Positions 42,684-51,783 of a stretch of 64,000 bases of DNA are shown piece after piece. Below the pieces are notes generated by a model, which worked only from the letters and a program-made list of their open reading frames with translations, was not told the DNA's origin and ran no database searches. Position 1 is the stretch's first letter, and each line of letters opens with the position of its first letter. The translations under genes and the position numbers were made by a program. The DNA lies in NCBI RefSeq assembly GCF_020010925.1, contig NZ_JAGJBZ010000004.1:124001-188000 (forward strand), written 5' to 3'. Source of the stretch: Streptomyces griseiscabiei. Its GTDB lineage: Bacteria; Actinomycetota; Actinomycetes; Streptomycetales; Streptomycetaceae.

Positions 42684-43319
42684 CTATACCCAACCTCGCT
42701 CCCGGGCGAGCCGCACCGCCGCGTGCCGGTTCTCCACCCCGAGCTTGGAGACGGCCGACGACAGATAGTTCCGGACAGTGCCCTGGGTCAGCGCGGCCCG
42801 CTCGGCGATCTCCGCCACGGGTGCCCCGTCGGCGGCGAGCTCCAGTACCTCGGCCTCCCGCGCGGTCAGCGGCGAATCCCCGGACGAGATCGCGTCGGCC
42901 GCCAACTCCGGGTCCACATAACGGTTCCCCGCATGCACGGTCCGGATGATCTCCGCGAGCCGCTGCGCGCTGACGGTCTTGGGGACGAACCCCCGCACAC
43001 CGGCCTCCAGCGCCCGCTTCAGATGCCCCGGGCGGCCATGACCGGTCACGATCAGCACACGGCAGCCCGGTAGTTCGGTCCGCAGCGATGTGGCCACCCT
43101 CACACCGTCGGCGCCCGGCATCTGCAGGTCCAGCACGGCCACATCCGGCTCGTGCGCCATGGCCATCGCCAGCGCCTCCGGCCCGCTGGCCGCCTCCGCG
43201 ACCACCACCAGATCGTCCTCCAGGGCCAGCAACGCGGCCAGCGCCCCCCGGATCAGATGCTCGTCGTCGGCGAGCAACAGCCGCACCGGCCGCCCCGCCA
43301 CCTCCGGTACGGCGCTCAC
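42684..43319 (-). CDS. NarL/LuxR-family response regulator (DesR-like)
   Basis: 211 residues. The receiver domain opens RPVRLLLADDEHLIRGALAA, with phospho-acceptor Asp64 in VLDLQMPGAD and the conserved Lys in FVPKTVSAQRL. The C-terminal LuxR helix-turn-helix is SPLTAREAEVLELAADGAPV with TVRNYLSSAVSKLGVENRHA. GTG 43319 overlaps the stop of the kinase gene (GTGA). With the kinase and the ABC-2 exporter it forms a module like DesKR or LiaRS-type systems that control their own exporter. The stop codon lies in the promoter of tRNA-Gly. Confidence 0.93.
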   Translation of the reverse strand: MSAVPEVAGRPVRLLLADDEHLIRGALAALLALEDDLVVVAEAASGPEALAMAMAHEPDVAVLDLQMPGADGVRVATSLRTELPGCRVLIVTGHGRPGHLKRALEAGVRGFVPKTVSAQRLAEIIRTVHAGNRYVDPELAADAISSGDSPLTAREAEVLELAADGAPVAEIAERAALTQGTVRNYLSSAVSKLGVENRHAAVRLARERGWV

Positions 43320-44665
43320 GACGCGCTCCCCGGCACGACGGCGGAGCCGACCGACCCGACCGAGTCGGTCGGCCTCTTCCCGGCCGAGCCCGAACCGACA
43401 ACCCGGCCCGACCCCGACCCCGGGCCGGTGCCCGAGCCCTCCGCACCCAACGGCACCCGCGCCACCACCCGAAAAGCCTCCCCGCCCACCGGCCCCGCCT
43501 CCAAAGTCCCGTCCACGACCGCCAGCCGCTCCCGCAGCCCCGCGAGCCCGGACCCGGCCCCGACGGAACGCCCGGCGTCCGCGGTCTCCGCCCCGGCCGC
43601 CCGGATTCCGTCGTTCTCCACGGTCAGCACCACCTGCCCCTCCGTCACCTTCAGCGCCACCGCGCACTGATCGGCGTTCCCGTGCCGCAGCACGTTCGTC
43701 GTCGCTTCCCGCACCACCCAGGCGAGCGCGGACTGCACCTCGCCGGGCAGCCCCGCGGTGTCCGCCCCGTGCACCGAGCAGTCGATACCGGCCGCCGCCA
43801 ACACGCCCTGCGCACCGGAGAGTTCGACCCCGAGGTCGGCCTCCCGGTACCCCCGTACGACCTCCCGCACCTCGCGCTGCGACTCGTGGGCGATCCGCTG
43901 GACCTCGATCATCTGCTCGACGGCCTCGGGCCGTTCCCGGCGGGCCAGCTGGACCGCCAGCTCGCTCTTCAGCGCGATGACCGCGAGATTGCGGCCGATC
44001 ACGTCGTGCAGATCGCGTCCGAAACGCAGCCGCTCCTCGGCGACGGCGAGGCGGGCGCGGGTCTCGCGGGCGTCGGCGAGTTCGTAGACGGCGTCGAGGA
44101 GCCAGACGGAGAAGACGGCCGTGAAGGCGAGGGCCCCACCGCTGATCAGCACGACCACCGTCGTGACCAGCACGGTGGACCCCGGTGCGCCCAGCAGGAG
44201 GACCAGGAGCGCGGAGCCCGCCGCGAAGCCGCCGACGATCGGCATGACCTGCTTCCTGCGGACACCGAGCGTCGCGTTACCGACGCCGAAGATCACCACG
44301 ATGCTGAAGATGCCGGCGTTGTCGGTGATGTCCCCCGTCACCGCGTGGTCGGTGATCACGAAGGTGAGGACGCCGACCACGGTGGTGACGGCGGTGAGCC
44401 CCCACAGCAGCCGGACGGGCTGGGCCCGCCGGCCGCACGTCCAGTCCAGCGCCCGGGAGGCGGTCACCCCACAGATCGCGGCGTGCGCCCCCACCAGGAG
44501 CAGCAGCAGCCAGCTGCCCGGCCGCCCCGGCCCCACCTCGGCGAAGGCGGGCAGTCCGGCCGCGAGGAGCTCGATCACCGCGAACATGTGGAACGACCAC
44601 CGGGTGTACGTCTCCACCTTGGCCGGTGTGCTCTTGCCCCGCCACCAGCTCCCCGGCCCCCGCAT
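43316..44665 (-). CDS. HisKA_3-type sensor histidine kinase
   Basis: 449 residues. Five to six N-terminal membrane helices are followed by a dimerisation/phosphotransfer helix with RFGRDLHDVIGRNLAVIALK, whose His is the phosphorylation site. A HATPase domain ends near GSGLAGLRERLAVVDGTLEA. The C-terminal 50 residues are Gly/Ser-rich and dispensable-looking. The sensor part is mostly within the membrane, which points to a membrane-borne signal such as fluidity or a lipophilic compound. ATG 44665 has GAGGGGAG upstream. It follows the permease gene by 23 bases and overlaps the regulator gene. Confidence 0.92.
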   Translation of the reverse strand: MRGPGSWWRGKSTPAKVETYTRWSFHMFAVIELLAAGLPAFAEVGPGRPGSWLLLLLVGAHAAICGVTASRALDWTCGRRAQPVRLLWGLTAVTTVVGVLTFVITDHAVTGDITDNAGIFSIVVIFGVGNATLGVRRKQVMPIVGGFAAGSALLVLLLGAPGSTVLVTTVVVLISGGALAFTAVFSVWLLDAVYELADARETRARLAVAEERLRFGRDLHDVIGRNLAVIALKSELAVQLARRERPEAVEQMIEVQRIAHESQREVREVVRGYREADLGVELSGAQGVLAAAGIDCSVHGADTAGLPGEVQSALAWVVREATTNVLRHGNADQCAVALKVTEGQVVLTVENDGIRAAGAETADAGRSVGAGSGLAGLRERLAVVDGTLEAGPVGGEAFRVVARVPLGAEGSGTGPGSGSGRVVGSGSAGKRPTDSVGSVGSAVVPGSAS

Positions 44666-44688
44666 GGCACGACTCCCCTCGTCTCCCC

Positions 44689-45525
44689 TTACCGACGCGG
44701 TTCCCAGCGGAACCACCGCCGTACAGCAAACACCGCGAGCACGGTCCAGGCCAGCGCGGTGGCGACGGCGCCCAGGGCCTCGTACGCGGACAGGTCGCCG
44801 GTCCAGCCGCCGCGCACCAGCGTGATGACGGGGGTGAGCGGCAGCAGTTCGAGGAAGGAGGCCAGCCGGTCCGGCAGCACTTCGAGCGGCACGGTGATGC
44901 CCGAGCCGAGCAGGGAGACGAACATCAGCGGCAGGCTGGTGACCTGCGCGCTCTCGGCGGTGCGGCTGAGGCTCGCGGTGACCGCCGCCAGCGCCACGCA
45001 CAGCACGACGCCCAGCAGCACCCCCAGCACGGCCAGGTGGGGCGCGGACGGTGCCCCGAGGTCCAGCAGGACCGAGCAGGCTACCGCCATGAGCAGGCAC
45101 TGCGCGATGCCGATGCCGACGGCGGGCAGCGCGGCACCGACGAGGATCTCCTGGTCGCGCAGCTCACCGGTCCGCAGCCGCTTCAGGACGAGTTCCTCAC
45201 GGCGTACGACGTAGATGTTGGTCAGGGCGGTGTAGATCGCGAAGAGCAGCGAGAAGCCGACGCCGGCGGGCAGGATGACCGTGCCGAGGCTCAGCCCGGC
45301 CTCCTTCAGGTCCATCTGGTCCGTCGCCGACTTGACGCTGAGCGGCAGCAGCAGCGGGACGAACAGCGCCGTGACCAGCGTGGCCCGGCTGCGCCCGAGG
45401 AGCGTCAGCTCGGCGCGGGCGAGCGCGGTCATCCGGCTTCTGAGGGTCGTCGTCCCGGGGCTGGGGAGGGGCGCCGTGCCCGTCTCCGCCGCCGTCCCCG
45501 TGGCCCCTGTGGTCGTGCTGCTCAT
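44689..45525 (-). CDS. ABC-2 type transporter permease
   Basis: 278 residues with six membrane segments of the ABC-2 fold: a TLVTALFVPLLLPLSVK start helix, the coupling region YVVRREELVLKRLRTGELRD, and the last segments ITVPLEVLPDRLASFLELLP and LGAVATALAWTVLAVFAVRR. It pairs with the ATPase encoded just upstream (ATGA overlap). It probably exports a drug, peptide or lipid, or helps in resistance controlled by the two-component system downstream. Confidence 0.92.
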   Translation of the reverse strand: MSSTTTGATGTAAETGTAPLPSPGTTTLRSRMTALARAELTLLGRSRATLVTALFVPLLLPLSVKSATDQMDLKEAGLSLGTVILPAGVGFSLLFAIYTALTNIYVVRREELVLKRLRTGELRDQEILVGAALPAVGIGIAQCLLMAVACSVLLDLGAPSAPHLAVLGVLLGVVLCVALAAVTASLSRTAESAQVTSLPLMFVSLLGSGITVPLEVLPDRLASFLELLPLTPVITLVRGGWTGDLSAYEALGAVATALAWTVLAVFAVRRWFRWEPRR

Positions 45526-46571
45526 GCCGCCACCCCGTTCTTGCGCGTTCCCGTGCCCGTAGTGCCCGCAGTGCCCGTACGCGACGGCGTCCCCGTGTCC
45601 GTGGCCGCGCGCGCCGCCTCCGCCGACTCCCGCGCGATCCGCAGGAACGCCTCCTCCAGCGAGGCCGACCGGACCTCGAGGCGCCGCAGCTCGACCCGTG
45701 CCCGCTCGGCCCAGAGGAGCAGCCCGGTGGCCGCCCGCTGGAGCTCCTGTGTGCGCAGCACCACCACGCGGTCGTGCTCCTCGTGCCCGGTGACGCCCAG
45801 TTCGCCGAGGGGCGGCAGGTCGCCCAGGAAGTACCCGGCGGGCAGTTCGAAGGAGATCCGGGACGGCTGGGAGGCGGTCACCTCGGCCGGGGTGCCGGTC
45901 GTGGCGACGGAGCCCTCGTGGAGGATGGCGAGCCGGTCGGCGAGGTCCTCCGCCTCCTCCAGGTAGTGCGTGGTGAGCAGCACGGTCGTCCCCCCGTCGC
46001 GCAGCTCCCGTACCAGCTCCCATGTGTCCTGGCGGCCCTCCGCGTCGAGGCCGGTGGTCGGCTCGTCGAGGAAGAGGACCTCGGGGCGCCCGAGGAGCGC
46101 GAGCGCCAGGTCGAGGCGCCGCTTCTCACCTCCGGACAGCTGCTTGACCCGGACACCGGCCCGCCGCCCGAGCCCCACCATCTCCAGCGCCTCGCCCTCG
46201 GGGCGTGCCCCGCTGGTGCAGCCGGCCCACATCCGTACCGTCTCCGCGACGGTCAGCTCGGAGGGGAAGCCGCCCTCCTGCAGCATCACGCCGATCCGGG
46301 GGCGTACGGCCGCGCGCTCCCCGTAGGGGTCGTGGCCGAGGACCCTCACCCGGCCGCCGGACGGCGGTGCGAGTCCCTCCAGCAGTTCGACCGTCGATGT
46401 CTTGCCCGCGCCGTTGGTGCCCAGCAGGGCGAAGAGTTCTCCCCGGCCGACGGAGAACGTGATTCCCCGTACGGCCTCGAAACCGCCCCCGTACACGCGC
46501 CGCAGGTCGGTGACCTCGATCACGTTCTCGTGATCGTGAGTGTTCACGTCCTCGTGCCCGTTCGTTTTCAT
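45522..46571 (-). CDS. ABC transporter ATP-binding protein (DrrA/CcmA-like)
   Basis: 349 residues. Walker A is GTNGAGKTST, the signature LSGGEKRR, Walker B VLFLDEPTTGLD, and the switch His lies in LLTTHYLEEAEDLADR. A C-terminal domain of about 100 residues follows, as in DrrA-like drug ATPases, then a Thr/Gly-rich end. The N-terminus is His/Asp/Glu-rich, with repeated NGHEDVNTHDHEN. It is the first gene of a four-gene unit: ATPase, permease, kinase, regulator. Confidence 0.94.
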   Translation of the reverse strand: MKTNGHEDVNTHDHENVIEVTDLRRVYGGGFEAVRGITFSVGRGELFALLGTNGAGKTSTVELLEGLAPPSGGRVRVLGHDPYGERAAVRPRIGVMLQEGGFPSELTVAETVRMWAGCTSGARPEGEALEMVGLGRRAGVRVKQLSGGEKRRLDLALALLGRPEVLFLDEPTTGLDAEGRQDTWELVRELRDGGTTVLLTTHYLEEAEDLADRLAILHEGSVATTGTPAEVTASQPSRISFELPAGYFLGDLPPLGELGVTGHEEHDRVVVLRTQELQRAATGLLLWAERARVELRRLEVRSASLEEAFLRIARESAEAARAATDTGTPSRTGTAGTTGTGTRKNGVAA

Positions 46572-46678
46572 GTCTTCAGCGTCCCGGCGATACGGGTCGC
46601 GGTGCAGTGCGCGGTGTCATCTCTCGGCATGACAAATGTCAGACGCGGGGGCCGGGGAAACGGCGGGAGAACACGAAG

Positions 46679-46712
46679 AAGGCCCCGGTCCAGTGGACCG
46701 GGGCCTTCTTTC
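46679..46712 (-). terminator. Terminator of tRNA-Gly(GCC), copy 2
   Basis: AAGGCCCCGGTCC and complement. It differs from the hairpin at 42548-42581 by one compensated base pair (G-C in place of A-T). Confidence 0.88.
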
Positions 46713-46715
46713 ACG

Positions 46716-46788
46716 AGCGGACGACCAGGTTCGAACTGGCGACCTCAACCTTGGCAAGGTTGCGCTCTACCAACTGAGCTACGTCCGC
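46716..46788 (-). tRNA. tRNA-Gly (anticodon GCC), copy 2
   Basis: Identical over all 73 bases to the copy at 42588-42660. Confidence 0.96.
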
Positions 46789-46868
46789 ATTGCCTCCGAC
46801 CGGCTCCCACCGATCGGCGCGAGGACTACTTTACCTGATCCACAACAGTGGTCCGGTAAGTGATCCAG

Positions 46869-46940
46869 AGCGGGTGACAGGAATTGCACACTGCGCCTTC
46901 CCCCTGGAAGGGGGATGTTCTGCTACTGAACTACACCCGC
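46869..46940 (-). tRNA. tRNA-Gly (anticodon TCC)
   Basis: A 72-base cloverleaf: GCGGGTG acceptor, anticodon loop CTTCCAG, T-arm GTGTGCAATTCCTGTCAC. It lies 80 bases upstream of copy 2 on the same strand. Confidence 0.93.
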
Positions 46941-47123
46941 GTGACTCCGGTGAGCCGGGCCTTTCGGCCTTGCCCCTCGGCGTGCTCCAGACTCTAGCCG
47001 ATCGGGCGGGGGGCAACGCAAGTCGGTTGTCCCCCGGCCCCAAGTCGGCCGCCCCCGGGGCCCGCTGACGGACCCTGAGGACGGCCGCCGGGAAGACGTG
47101 CCCACCGTGTGCCCGCCGCGCGC

Positions 47124-47441
47124 CTACTGCGCCTCGGCGAACGCCTCGTAGACCTTCTTGGGGATGCGCCCGCGCGCGGGGACGTCCAGCTTGTTGGCCT
47201 GCGCCCAGGCGCGGACGGCGGCGGGGTCCGGGGCGACCTGGGTCTGCTTGTACGCCTTGCCCGACCTCGACCGCTTGCGGCCGGCGTCGACGTAGGGCGC
47301 GAGCGCCTTACGCAGTTTCTTGGCGTTGGCTTCGTTCAGGTCGATCTCGTACGACTTGCCGTCGAGTCCGAAGGCGATCGTCTCCGCCGCTTCCGAGCCG
47401 TCGATGTCGTCGGAGAGAGTGACCACGACACGCTGCGCCAC
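47124..47441 (-). CDS. lsrL: Lsr2-family nucleoid-associated xenogeneic silencer (LsrL-like)
   Basis: 105 residues. The N-terminal dimerisation domain is SDDIDGSEAAETIAFGLDGK with SYEIDLNEANAKKLRKALAP. A basic linker (GRKRSRSGKAYKQTQ) leads to the DNA-binding domain, whose AT-minor-groove motif is ARGRIP, matching the RGR hook of Lsr2. Streptomyces carry Lsr2 and a shorter paralogue, LsrL. The place beside purSQL fits lsrL. It should bridge AT-rich DNA and dampen its transcription. It is divergent from purS across 360 bases that are unusually AT-rich for this window. Confidence 0.9.
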   Translation of the reverse strand: MAQRVVVTLSDDIDGSEAAETIAFGLDGKSYEIDLNEANAKKLRKALAPYVDAGRKRSRSGKAYKQTQVAPDPAAVRAWAQANKLDVPARGRIPKKVYEAFAEAQ

Positions 47442-47801
47442 GAATATCGGTCCCTTCGTGCGACATCTCTCCGTTGACGTGCCCTGACGTCAGGAAGATG
47501 TCGGCTGTCCGGCTGTTAATTGGGCAAAGTATCGGCTAATGCCAATTCATTTGTACAGTGCCCGGCATTGCAATGTGCAGACAGACTTAATCCGTCCGCG
47601 TGTCCCTCGCGCAATAGGGATCCGGGATCTTTCCCAGAAGTTTTCATGAGGGTGATCGCCCGCTGCCTGATCGTGACCGCCGTCACCAGGATTGATGGCG
47701 GAGCCCTGTAGTTTCCTACGAATCTACCCGCGTAGAAATTTTGTACGGGTAGTCTGAAGCCACCTGTAGGAACCTGCTCAGCACCAACACCGGGAGTGCC
47801 A
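47442..47801. promoter_or_regulatory. AT-rich divergent control region of lsrL and purSQL
   Basis: 360 bases without a gene. The part 47500-47660 has many A/T runs. Near purS an inverted repeat CTACCCG (47724-47730)/CGGGTAG (47746-47752) with a 15-base spacer lies about 50 bases before the start, and a nested CTACG/CGTAG pair overlaps it. This could be an operator for the purine operon or a leader element. A TTGTAC (47741-47746) and TGTAGG (47765-47770) pair is a weak candidate promoter. Confidence 0.5.
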
Positions 47802-48065
47802 GTGGCACGCGTCGTAGTCGACGTCATGCTCAAGCCGGAGATCCTCGACCCCCAGGGCCAGGCGGTGCAGCGCGCGCTGCCGCGTCTCGGTTTCGAGGGC
47901 GTCTCCGACGTACGTCAGGGAAAGCGATTCGAACTGGAAGTTGACGGACCGGTGGACGACGCCGCGCTCGCCCGCATCCACGAACTGGCGGAATCCTTCC
48001 TCGCCAACACCGTGATCGAGGACTTCACCGTCAAGGTCGAGGAAGTCGCGGAGGCGGGAAAGTGA
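47802..48065 (+). CDS. purS: FGAM synthase small subunit
   Basis: 87 residues: [20 protein letters not shown] and [15 protein letters not shown] are standard PurS. The dimer bridges PurL and PurQ so that ammonia from glutamine reaches the synthase. GTG 47802 is chosen because GGGAG lies 6-7 bases upstream; GTG 47796 is too close to it. The stop overlaps the purQ start (GTGA). Confidence 0.96.
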   Translation: MARVVVDVMLKPEILDPQGQAVQRALPRLGFEGVSDVRQGKRFELEVDGPVDDAALARIHELAESFLANTVIEDFTVKVEEVAEAGK

Positions 48066-48742
48066 CCGCTCGTATTGGCGTCGTCACCTTTCCCGGCAGC
48101 CTCGACGACCGGGACACGCAGCGTGCCATCAGGCTCGCCGGTGCCGAACCCGTCGCCCTCTGGCACAAGGACAAGGACCTCCACCAGGTCGACGCCGTGG
48201 TGCTGTGCGGCGGTTTTTCCTACGGCGACTATCTGCGCGCCGGCGCCATCGCCCGCTTCTCGCCGGTGATGGAGACGCTCATCGAGCAGGCGAAGGCCGG
48301 ACTGCCGGTCCTCGGCATCTGCAACGGCTTCCAGATCCTCACCGAGGCCCACCTCCTGCCGGGCACGATGCTGCGCAACGACCACCTGCACTTCATCTGC
48401 CGCGACCAGAAGCTGCGGGTGGAGAACGCGGAGACCGCCTGGACCACCGACTACACGGCCGGCCAGGAGATCCACATCCCGCTGAAGAACAACGACGGGC
48501 AGTACGTCGCCGACGCGTACACGCTCGACAAGCTGGAGGCCGAGGGCCGTGTCGCCTTCCGGTACCTCGACTTCAACCCCAACGGCTCGCAGCGGGACAT
48601 CGCCGGCGTCGTCAACGAGGCCGGGAACGTCGTGGGCCTCATGCCGCACCCGGAGCACGCCGTGGAGCCGCTGATCGGCACCGGCCGCACCGACGGCCTC
48701 CCCTTCTTCACCTCGATCCTCAAGAAGCTGGTCAACGCATGA
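48062..48742 (+). CDS. purQ: FGAM synthase glutaminase subunit
   Basis: 226 residues, a class I glutamine amidotransferase. The nucleophile Cys is in [11 protein letters not shown] and the catalytic His/Glu in [26 protein letters not shown] forms the oxyanion site. It starts at GTG 48062 inside the purS stop and ends inside the purL start (ATGA), so purS, purQ and purL are made in step. Confidence 0.97.
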   Translation: MTARIGVVTFPGSLDDRDTQRAIRLAGAEPVALWHKDKDLHQVDAVVLCGGFSYGDYLRAGAIARFSPVMETLIEQAKAGLPVLGICNGFQILTEAHLLPGTMLRNDHLHFICRDQKLRVENAETAWTTDYTAGQEIHIPLKNNDGQYVADAYTLDKLEAEGRVAFRYLDFNPNGSQRDIAGVVNEAGNVVGLMPHPEHAVEPLIGTGRTDGLPFFTSILKKLVNA

Positions 48743-50997
48743 GCCGGACGCCTCTGGACACGGTCGAGCACGCGGCCGCGACCCCCGACGTCGAGCTGCC
48801 CTGGGCCGAACTGGGCCTGAAGAAGGACGAGTACGAGCGGGTCGTGGAGATCCTCGGCCGCCGGCCCACCGGTGCCGAGCTGGCCATGTACTCCGTCATG
48901 TGGTCCGAGCACTGCTCGTACAAGTCCTCCAAGGTCCACCTGCGCCAGTTCGGCGAGAAGGCCCCCCAGTCGGACGCCCTCCTCGTCGGCATCGGCGAGA
49001 ACGCGGGCGTCGTCGACGTCGGTCAGGGCTACGCGGTCACCTTCAAGGTCGAGTCGCACAACCACCCCTCGTACGTCGAGCCCTACCAGGGCGCGGCCAC
49101 GGGCGTCGGCGGCATCGTCCGCGACATCATCGCGATGGGCGCCCGCCCGGTCGCGGTCGTGGACCCGCTGCGCTTCGGCGCGGCCGACCACCCCGACACC
49201 AAGCGCGTCCTGCCCGGCGTCGTCGCCGGCATCGGCGGCTACGGCAACTGCCTGGGCCTGCCGAACATCGGCGGCGAGGTCGTCTTCGACGCCTGCTACC
49301 AGGGCAACCCGCTGGTCAACGCCGGTGCCATCGGTGTCATGCGGCACGAGGACATCCACCTCGCCAAGGCCTCCGGCGCCGGCAACAAGGTCATCCTGTA
49401 CGGGGCCCGCACCGGCGGCGACGGCATCGGCGGTGCCTCGATCCTGGCCTCCGAGACCTTCGACGACGCCAAGCCCTCCAAGCGTCCCGCCGTCCAGGTC
49501 GGCGACCCCTTCCAGGAGAAGCTCCTCATCGAGTGCACCCTGGAGGCGTTCAAGGAGAAGCTGGTCGTCGGCATCCAGGACCTCGGCGCGGCGGGCCTGT
49601 CCTGCGCGACGAGCGAGCTGGCGTCCAACGGCTCCGGCGGCATGCGCGTCACCCTCGACGACGTACCGCTGCGCGACTCCACGCTCTCGCCCGAGGAGAT
49701 CCTCATGAGCGAGTCGCAGGAACGCATGTGCGCGGTCGTCGAGCCGGAGAAGGTCGACCGCTTCCTCGCGATCTGCGACAAGTGGGACGTCATCGCCACG
49801 GTCATCGGCGAGGTCACCGACGGCGACCGCCTGGAGATCTACTGGCACGGCGGCAAGATCGTCGACGTCGACCCGCGCACGGTCGCGCACGACGGCCCGG
49901 TCTACGAGCGCCCGTACGCCCGCCCCGAGTGGCAGGACGCGCTCCAGGCGGACGACGCGAACAAGCTCCCGCGCCCGGCGACGTCCGAGGAGCTGAAGGA
50001 CCAGGTCCTGAAGCTGGTGGCGTCCCCCAACCAGGCCTCCAAGTCCTGGATCACCTCCCAGTACGACCACTTCGTGCAGGGCAACACGGTCCTCGCCCAG
50101 CCCGAGGACTCGGGCATGATCCGCGTCGACGAGTCGACCGGCCTGGGTGTCGCCATCGCCACCGACGGCAACGGCCGCTACGCCAAGCTGGACCCGTACC
50201 ACGGCGCCCAGCTGGCCCTGGCGGAGGCGTACCGCAATGTCGCCACCACCGGCGCCAAGCCGCTGGCCGTCTCCGACTGCCTGAACTTCGGCTCCCCGGA
50301 GGACCCGGCGGTCATGTGGCAGTTCGCGGAGGCCGTACGCGGTCTCGCGGACGGCTGCCTGCAGCTGGGCACCCCGGTGACCGGCGGCAACGTCTCGCTC
50401 TACAACCAGACGGGCGAGGTGGCCATCCACCCCACCCCGGTCGTCGCGGTCCTGGGCGTCATCGACGACGTCGCCCGCCGCACACCCGTCGCCTTCCAGG
50501 AAGAGGGCCAGCTCCTCTACCTGCTCGGCGACACCCGTGAGGAGTTCGGCGGCTCGGCCTGGTCCCAGGTCGTCCACGACCACCTCGGCGGACTGCCCCC
50601 GCAGGTCGACCTGGAGCGCGAGCGCCTGCTCGCCGAGATCCTGATCTCCGCCTCCCGCGACGGCATGATCGACTCCGCGCACGACCTCTCCGACGGCGGC
50701 CTGATCCAGGCGGTCGTGGAGTCGGCCCTGCTCGGCGGCAAGGGCGCCCGTCTGATCGTCCCCGACGGTCTGGACGCGTTCACCTTCCTCCTCTCGGAGT
50801 CGGCCGGCCGCGCCGTCGTGGCCGTCCCCCGCTCGGAGGAGCTCCGCTTCAACGACATGTGCGGCGCCCGGGGCCTCCCGGCCACCCGCATCGGCGTCGT
50901 GGACGGCGAAGCGGTCGAGATCCAGGGCGAGTTCACGCTCCCCCTGGAGGAGCTGCGGGTCGCCCACGAGGGCACGATCCCGGCGCTGCTGGCGTAG
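48739..50997 (+). CDS. purL: FGAM synthase large subunit
   Basis: 752 residues, the small-type PurL. The ATP and FGAR site includes [49 protein letters not shown] and [15 protein letters not shown]. The second AIRS-like half has [20 protein letters not shown] and [13 protein letters not shown]. It makes FGAM from FGAR with ammonia from PurQ. A bidirectional terminator follows. Confidence 0.97.
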   Translation: MSRTPLDTVEHAAATPDVELPWAELGLKKDEYERVVEILGRRPTGAELAMYSVMWSEHCSYKSSKVHLRQFGEKAPQSDALLVGIGENAGVVDVGQGYAVTFKVESHNHPSYVEPYQGAATGVGGIVRDIIAMGARPVAVVDPLRFGAADHPDTKRVLPGVVAGIGGYGNCLGLPNIGGEVVFDACYQGNPLVNAGAIGVMRHEDIHLAKASGAGNKVILYGARTGGDGIGGASILASETFDDAKPSKRPAVQVGDPFQEKLLIECTLEAFKEKLVVGIQDLGAAGLSCATSELASNGSGGMRVTLDDVPLRDSTLSPEEILMSESQERMCAVVEPEKVDRFLAICDKWDVIATVIGEVTDGDRLEIYWHGGKIVDVDPRTVAHDGPVYERPYARPEWQDALQADDANKLPRPATSEELKDQVLKLVASPNQASKSWITSQYDHFVQGNTVLAQPEDSGMIRVDESTGLGVAIATDGNGRYAKLDPYHGAQLALAEAYRNVATTGAKPLAVSDCLNFGSPEDPAVMWQFAEAVRGLADGCLQLGTPVTGGNVSLYNQTGEVAIHPTPVVAVLGVIDDVARRTPVAFQEEGQLLYLLGDTREEFGGSAWSQVVHDHLGGLPPQVDLERERLLAEILISASRDGMIDSAHDLSDGGLIQAVVESALLGGKGARLIVPDGLDAFTFLLSESAGRAVVAVPRSEELRFNDMCGARGLPATRIGVVDGEAVEIQGEFTLPLEELRVAHEGTIPALLA

Positions 50998-51019
50998 TCC
51001 CTGTCAGGGCCGTACGAAG

Positions 51020-51056
51020 GAGCCCCGCCCGGCTCGATCCGACCCGGGCGGGGCTC
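51020..51056. terminator. Bidirectional terminator between purL and the Uma2 gene
   Basis: A 13-base-pair GC-rich stem (51020-51032 with 51044-51056) and an 11-base loop, followed by TCTC on the plus strand. Confidence 0.85.
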
Positions 51057-51073
51057 TCTCGCGTCCTGGCGGT

Positions 51074-51658
51074 CTAGCGGACGTAGTTCTTGAGGATCTC
51101 TGTGTCCAGTTCGATGTTCATCGGGCCGGGGATGCGGACCTTCTCGCCGAACTTCGCGGTGTGGACAGCGCGGTAGCCGCCAACCTGTCGGTCCGGCTTG
51201 CTGTGCACGGTGACCGTGCAGGAGTCCCGGTCGATCAAGAGGTATAGGGGGATTCCGACCTGGCCGTAAGCAGTCGGCTTCTCGTGCCGGTCCCGCCGGT
51301 CGGTGTCCGAGTCGTACGAGGTCACCTCTACGACCATGAGCGCGCCGTCAGGGGCGGCCCATTCACCGTGTCCTGCGAAGTGGGCCTCGGGCGCGAGCAC
51401 CGCATCCGGTTTCGCCCTTCCCTCCCGATAGGTCTCCACCCGGAGACCTTGACCGTACGTCAGGTCCAGGTCGGGCCTGGACTGCATGCAGCGCCGGGCC
51501 AGCCAGGAGACGATGACGTTGTGGTCTCCGTCTGCCACCTTCTTGACTCCGATCCGTCCGTTGATGAACTCCAACGTGACGGTCTCGGGAGCGGCGGCGG
51601 CGATCGTTTCGAACTCCACCACCGACATCTGAGACGTGCGCTCGGCCATAACCGTCAT
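51074..51658 (-). CDS. Uma2-family (DUF820) PD-(D/E)XK endonuclease-like protein
   Basis: 194 residues. The nuclease-fold motifs are EFINGRIGVKKVADGDHNVI, KPDAVLAPEAHF (the Asp), MVVEVTSYDSDTDRRDRHEK (the E-V-x-S and Lys) and AYGQVGIPLYLLID. These proteins are numerous in Streptomyces and cyanobacteria and their role is unclear. They may be domesticated homing- or transposon-type nucleases. ATG 51658 has GGAAAGGGG upstream. It is divergent from the next gene by 125 bases. Confidence 0.87.
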   Translation of the reverse strand: MTVMAERTSQMSVVEFETIAAAAPETVTLEFINGRIGVKKVADGDHNVIVSWLARRCMQSRPDLDLTYGQGLRVETYREGRAKPDAVLAPEAHFAGHGEWAAPDGALMVVEVTSYDSDTDRRDRHEKPTAYGQVGIPLYLLIDRDSCTVTVHSKPDRQVGGYRAVHTAKFGEKVRIPGPMNIELDTEILKNYVR

Positions 51659-51783
51659 GTTGCACCCCTTTCCAGGCGAAGGCCAGTGTCGCCAGTGGGC
51701 GTCGGACAGGGGTGCGCTTCGCCGTCGACAACACTTTCGAGTGACCTGGAGTCCACGAGAGGGCGCCCGCATACGCTCATCCC

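Noticed and set aside
47516..47833. A 105-codon minus-strand frame between lsrL and purS
   Set aside because: It overlaps the purS start and the AT-rich control region and has poor codon use.
48451..50967. An 838-codon open frame opposite purL
   Set aside because: It is the antisense shadow of purL; composition is Asp/Leu/Val/Arg-rich without structure.
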